Source of the DNA: Bacillus sp. ISL-51
GTDB lineage: Bacteria; Bacillota; Bacilli; Bacillales; Bacillaceae
Reading direction: 5' to 3'
Assembly: GCF_018613535.1 (NCBI RefSeq)
Contig: NZ_JAGGQB010000012.1
Location: forward strand, 62,001-126,000
DNA length: 64,000 nucleotides
Shown here: piece after piece, positions 62,517 through 64,000 of the stretch
Layout of the letters: the number at the start of each line of letters is the position of its first letter
Position numbering within the stretch: the stretch's first letter is position 1
Notes under the pieces: model-generated
Seen by the model: only the letters and a program-made list of their open reading frames with translations
Database searches by the model: none
What the model was told of the DNA's origin: nothing
Made by a program: the position numbers and the translations under genes

Positions 62517-63098
62517 TTACTTGAGTGTCTCAGCCGCTTTTACATCTGCAAGAATATCATCATACGGAATGTCCTGCATTCCATTATAGTCCTTAAGCAC
62601 CTTGCCGTCCGGGCCGACTAAATAAAAAGAGGTTTGGTGGATGACCTGGTCCTCTCCTTCCAGCTTTTTAACGGTTGCTTTAAAACTGTTATACGCAAAT
62701 TCTTCAATCTCTTTTTGGCTGTAGCCGGTCAGGAAATCCCAGTTTTCAAAAGAGAGCGGGTATTTGGCCGCAAATGCTTTCAGTTGTTTCGGCGAATCAT
62801 TTTTTGGATCTACACTGAACGAAACAATTCGGACATCCAGGTTCTCAGCCTTCAGTTTCTTTTGAAGTTCTGTCATATGGGCGGTCATCGGCGGGCAGAC
62901 CGTTTTGCAATTTGTAAAAATAAAGTCGGCAATCCAGACTTCCCCCTTTAAGCTTTTCAAAGATACCGTTTTTCCGTCTTGATTCTGGTATGAAAACGGC
63001 TCGATTTGATAGTTCAGCGGATCTTTTATTGCCTGTTCTCCGCAAGCGCATAAAAGCAGCAAACAAAAAACGGCAGCCATACTTTTTACCCGGTTCAT
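62517..63098 (-). CDS. ypmQ: SCO1/SenC-family lipoprotein YpmQ
   Basis: 193 residues from ATG at 63098, matching the B. subtilis length; an ATG two codons earlier is too close to GGAGG. Lipobox LLCAC, then a thioredoxin-fold domain with the copper CXXXC motif in FTNCKTVCPPM and the conserved His in IHQTSFYLVGPDG. SCO proteins deliver copper to or reduce the CuA site of cytochrome oxidase. Confidence 0.93.
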   Translation of the reverse strand: MNRVKSMAAVFCLLLLCACGEQAIKDPLNYQIEPFSYQNQDGKTVSLKSLKGEVWIADFIFTNCKTVCPPMTAHMTELQKKLKAENLDVRIVSFSVDPKNDSPKQLKAFAAKYPLSFENWDFLTGYSQKEIEEFAYNSFKATVKKLEGEDQVIHQTSFYLVGPDGKVLKDYNGMQDIPYDDILADVKAAETLK

Positions 63099-63148
63099 CC
63101 TCATTTCCTCCCATCATTTAAAACGCTTACAACAAACAGCGGAACGCA

Positions 63149-63188
63149 CAAAAAAATTCCCGCGCCTCCCTTTTATAAAGGAAGGCGC
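63149..63188 (-). terminator. Terminator of ypmP
   Basis: GCGCCT-CCTTT / AAAGG-AGGCGC stem with a 4-nt loop, then TTTTTTT on the minus strand. Confidence 0.85.
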
Positions 63189-63206
63189 TAAGGAATACCG
63201 GCACCG

Positions 63207-63458
63207 TCATGCGTTGTGTTTTAACATCTCTTGATTGAAAACGGCCTCATAATCTTTCCACTTCATACGGCGCTTAACATACTGTCGGAATGAATACACT
63301 GTTCTCACACTTTGTGAAGCAAAAACTTCTCTCAAATAAAGCTCAAGATGCTGATGAATTTGAAAAAAATAATGTTCACCTTCCGTGACAACCGGTATGT
63401 CTGTCACTTTTACCTGAATCCCGTCCCGTCTTTTGAACTCTAGGCTTTTGAGTAACAA
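63207..63458 (-). CDS. ypmP: YpmP, small conserved protein (83 aa)
   Basis: 83 residues, the B. subtilis length, with no membrane segment (FFQIHQHLELYLREVFASQS; RRMKWKDYEAVFNQEML). The start is TTG at 63458, after AGAAGGA. Family DUF2535-like, function unknown. It lies between ilvA and ypmQ as in B. subtilis. Confidence 0.85.
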   Translation of the reverse strand: MLLKSLEFKRRDGIQVKVTDIPVVTEGEHYFFQIHQHLELYLREVFASQSVRTVYSFRQYVKRRMKWKDYEAVFNQEMLKHNA

Positions 63459-63553
63459 AATATCAATCCTTCTTTTTCGATTGTTTTCTTTTCATTATAT
63501 ACAATCTGATAAATCGTGTCTGTCATTTTGTGCTGCCGCTGCGAAAAAAAGTG

Positions 63554-64000
63554 TCAGATTAACAGATGGAACAGATCCTGATCTTTATTGACCTCTACAT
63601 AATGAAAGCCTTTTTTATTCATCCGGGCAATGAGAGCGCCGTAATCTTCCCGGTGCTGAAGCTCAATGCCGACTAAAGCCGGTCCGCTGCTTTTATTGTT
63701 TTTTTTCGTATATTCAAAACGGGTGACGTCATCGTTCGGGCCGAGCACCTCATCAAGGTATTCGCGAAGCGCTCCCGCCCTTTGCGGGAAATTGACGATG
63801 AAATAGTGCTGAAGCCCCTCATAAATCATCGAACGTTCCTTCATTTCCTGCATTCTGCCGATATCATTATTTCCCCCGCTGACCACGCAGACTACATTTT
63901 TGCCTTTGATTTCTTCCTTGTATAAATCCAAGGCTGACACGGACAAAGCACCCGCAGGCTCAGCCACGATGGCGCATTGATTATATAATTCGAGAATCGT
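63554..64000 (-). CDS. ilvA: Threonine dehydratase IlvA, C-terminal part (cut by right edge)
   Basis: The last ~148 residues of threonine deaminase, open to the window edge (first visible residues TILELYNQCAIVAEPAGAL). Visible are the end of the PLP domain with AEPAGALSVSAL and VVCVVSGGNND, and an ACT-like regulatory domain (YFIVNFPQRAGALREYLDEV). The enzyme makes 2-oxobutyrate from threonine for isoleucine synthesis. Confidence 0.95.
   Translation of the reverse strand, partial: TILELYNQCAIVAEPAGALSVSALDLYKEEIKGKNVVCVVSGGNNDIGRMQEMKERSMIYEGLQHYFIVNFPQRAGALREYLDEVLGPNDDVTRFEYTKKNNKSSGPALVGIELQHREDYGALIARMNKKGFHYVEVNKDQDLFHLLI

Noticed and set aside
63110-63140. cre site upstream of ypmQ
   Set aside because: TGTAAGCGTTTTAA keeps the core but fails at conserved position 13, and the gene context does not call for catabolite control.

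Overview
The window is chromosomal DNA of a Bacillus subtilis-group organism. Gene order, protein lengths and protein sequences follow the B. subtilis dhaS-yocS-odhAB-yoj-yod-cge-spsM-msrAB-ypm-ilvA segment, and the divergence plus the phytase, lytic polysaccharide monooxygenase (LPMO) and GH30 genes suggest the B. amyloliquefaciens/velezensis branch. This assignment rests on remembered gene content and not on a search. No rRNA, tRNA or CRISPR was seen.

Layout. 1-6.9 kb: end of dhaS, a terpene cyclase/superoxide dismutase pair (sqhC-sodF), two sodium-coupled transporters (yocR, yocS) and a metallo-beta-lactamase-fold hydrolase. 6.9-24 kb: odhAB (2-oxoglutarate dehydrogenase), the MoxR/VWA pair yojN-yojO, SOD-like lipoprotein yojM, endopeptidase cwlS, glycosyltransferase yojK, sporulation diadenylate cyclase cdaS, MATE exporter yojI, stressosome protein rsbRC, bacillithiol genes bshB2-yojF, transporter yojE and a small heat-shock/coat-like pair. 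24-27.6 kb: quinone and electrophile stress genes (yodB, yodC, mhqD, and mhqE broken by two frameshifts) with a recognisable MhqR-type operator. 27.7-39.7 kb: yodF transporter, a secreted GH30 hydrolase with a candidate cre site, ctpA, deoD and many small yod/yoz genes. 39.7-46.2 kb: a sporulation-type operon yodT-yodS-yodR-yodQ-yodP-kamA-yokU, predicted to make N-acetyl-beta-lysine and process acyl-CoA intermediates. 46.3-50.6 kb: the spore-crust cge genes. 50.7-51.8 kb: phytase gene phy, which carries an exact 28-codon deletion through its signal peptide, behind a three-repeat PhoP box.

52.0-59.5 kb is the most striking part. The spore polysaccharide gene spsM is split by a 6,398-bp element bounded by a 16-bp direct repeat, at the place where prophage SPbeta integrates in B. 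subtilis. The element carries a SprA-type large serine recombinase at one end and a 56-codon gene next to the other att site (candidate excision factor). Between them lie cargo genes: an AA10 LPMO, a FusB-like EF-G-binding protein, secreted proteins and a small regulator. It has no phage structural genes. Precise recombination of the repeats restores a 341-codon spsM frame, so this looks like a compact developmental intervening element. The recombinase gene ends inside host DNA beyond the att core, so its C-terminus must change on excision.

59.5-64 kb: msrA-msrB, the MarR regulator ypoP, lipoproteins ypmS-ypmR-ypmQ, ypmP and the C-terminal part of ilvA, which runs off the right edge.
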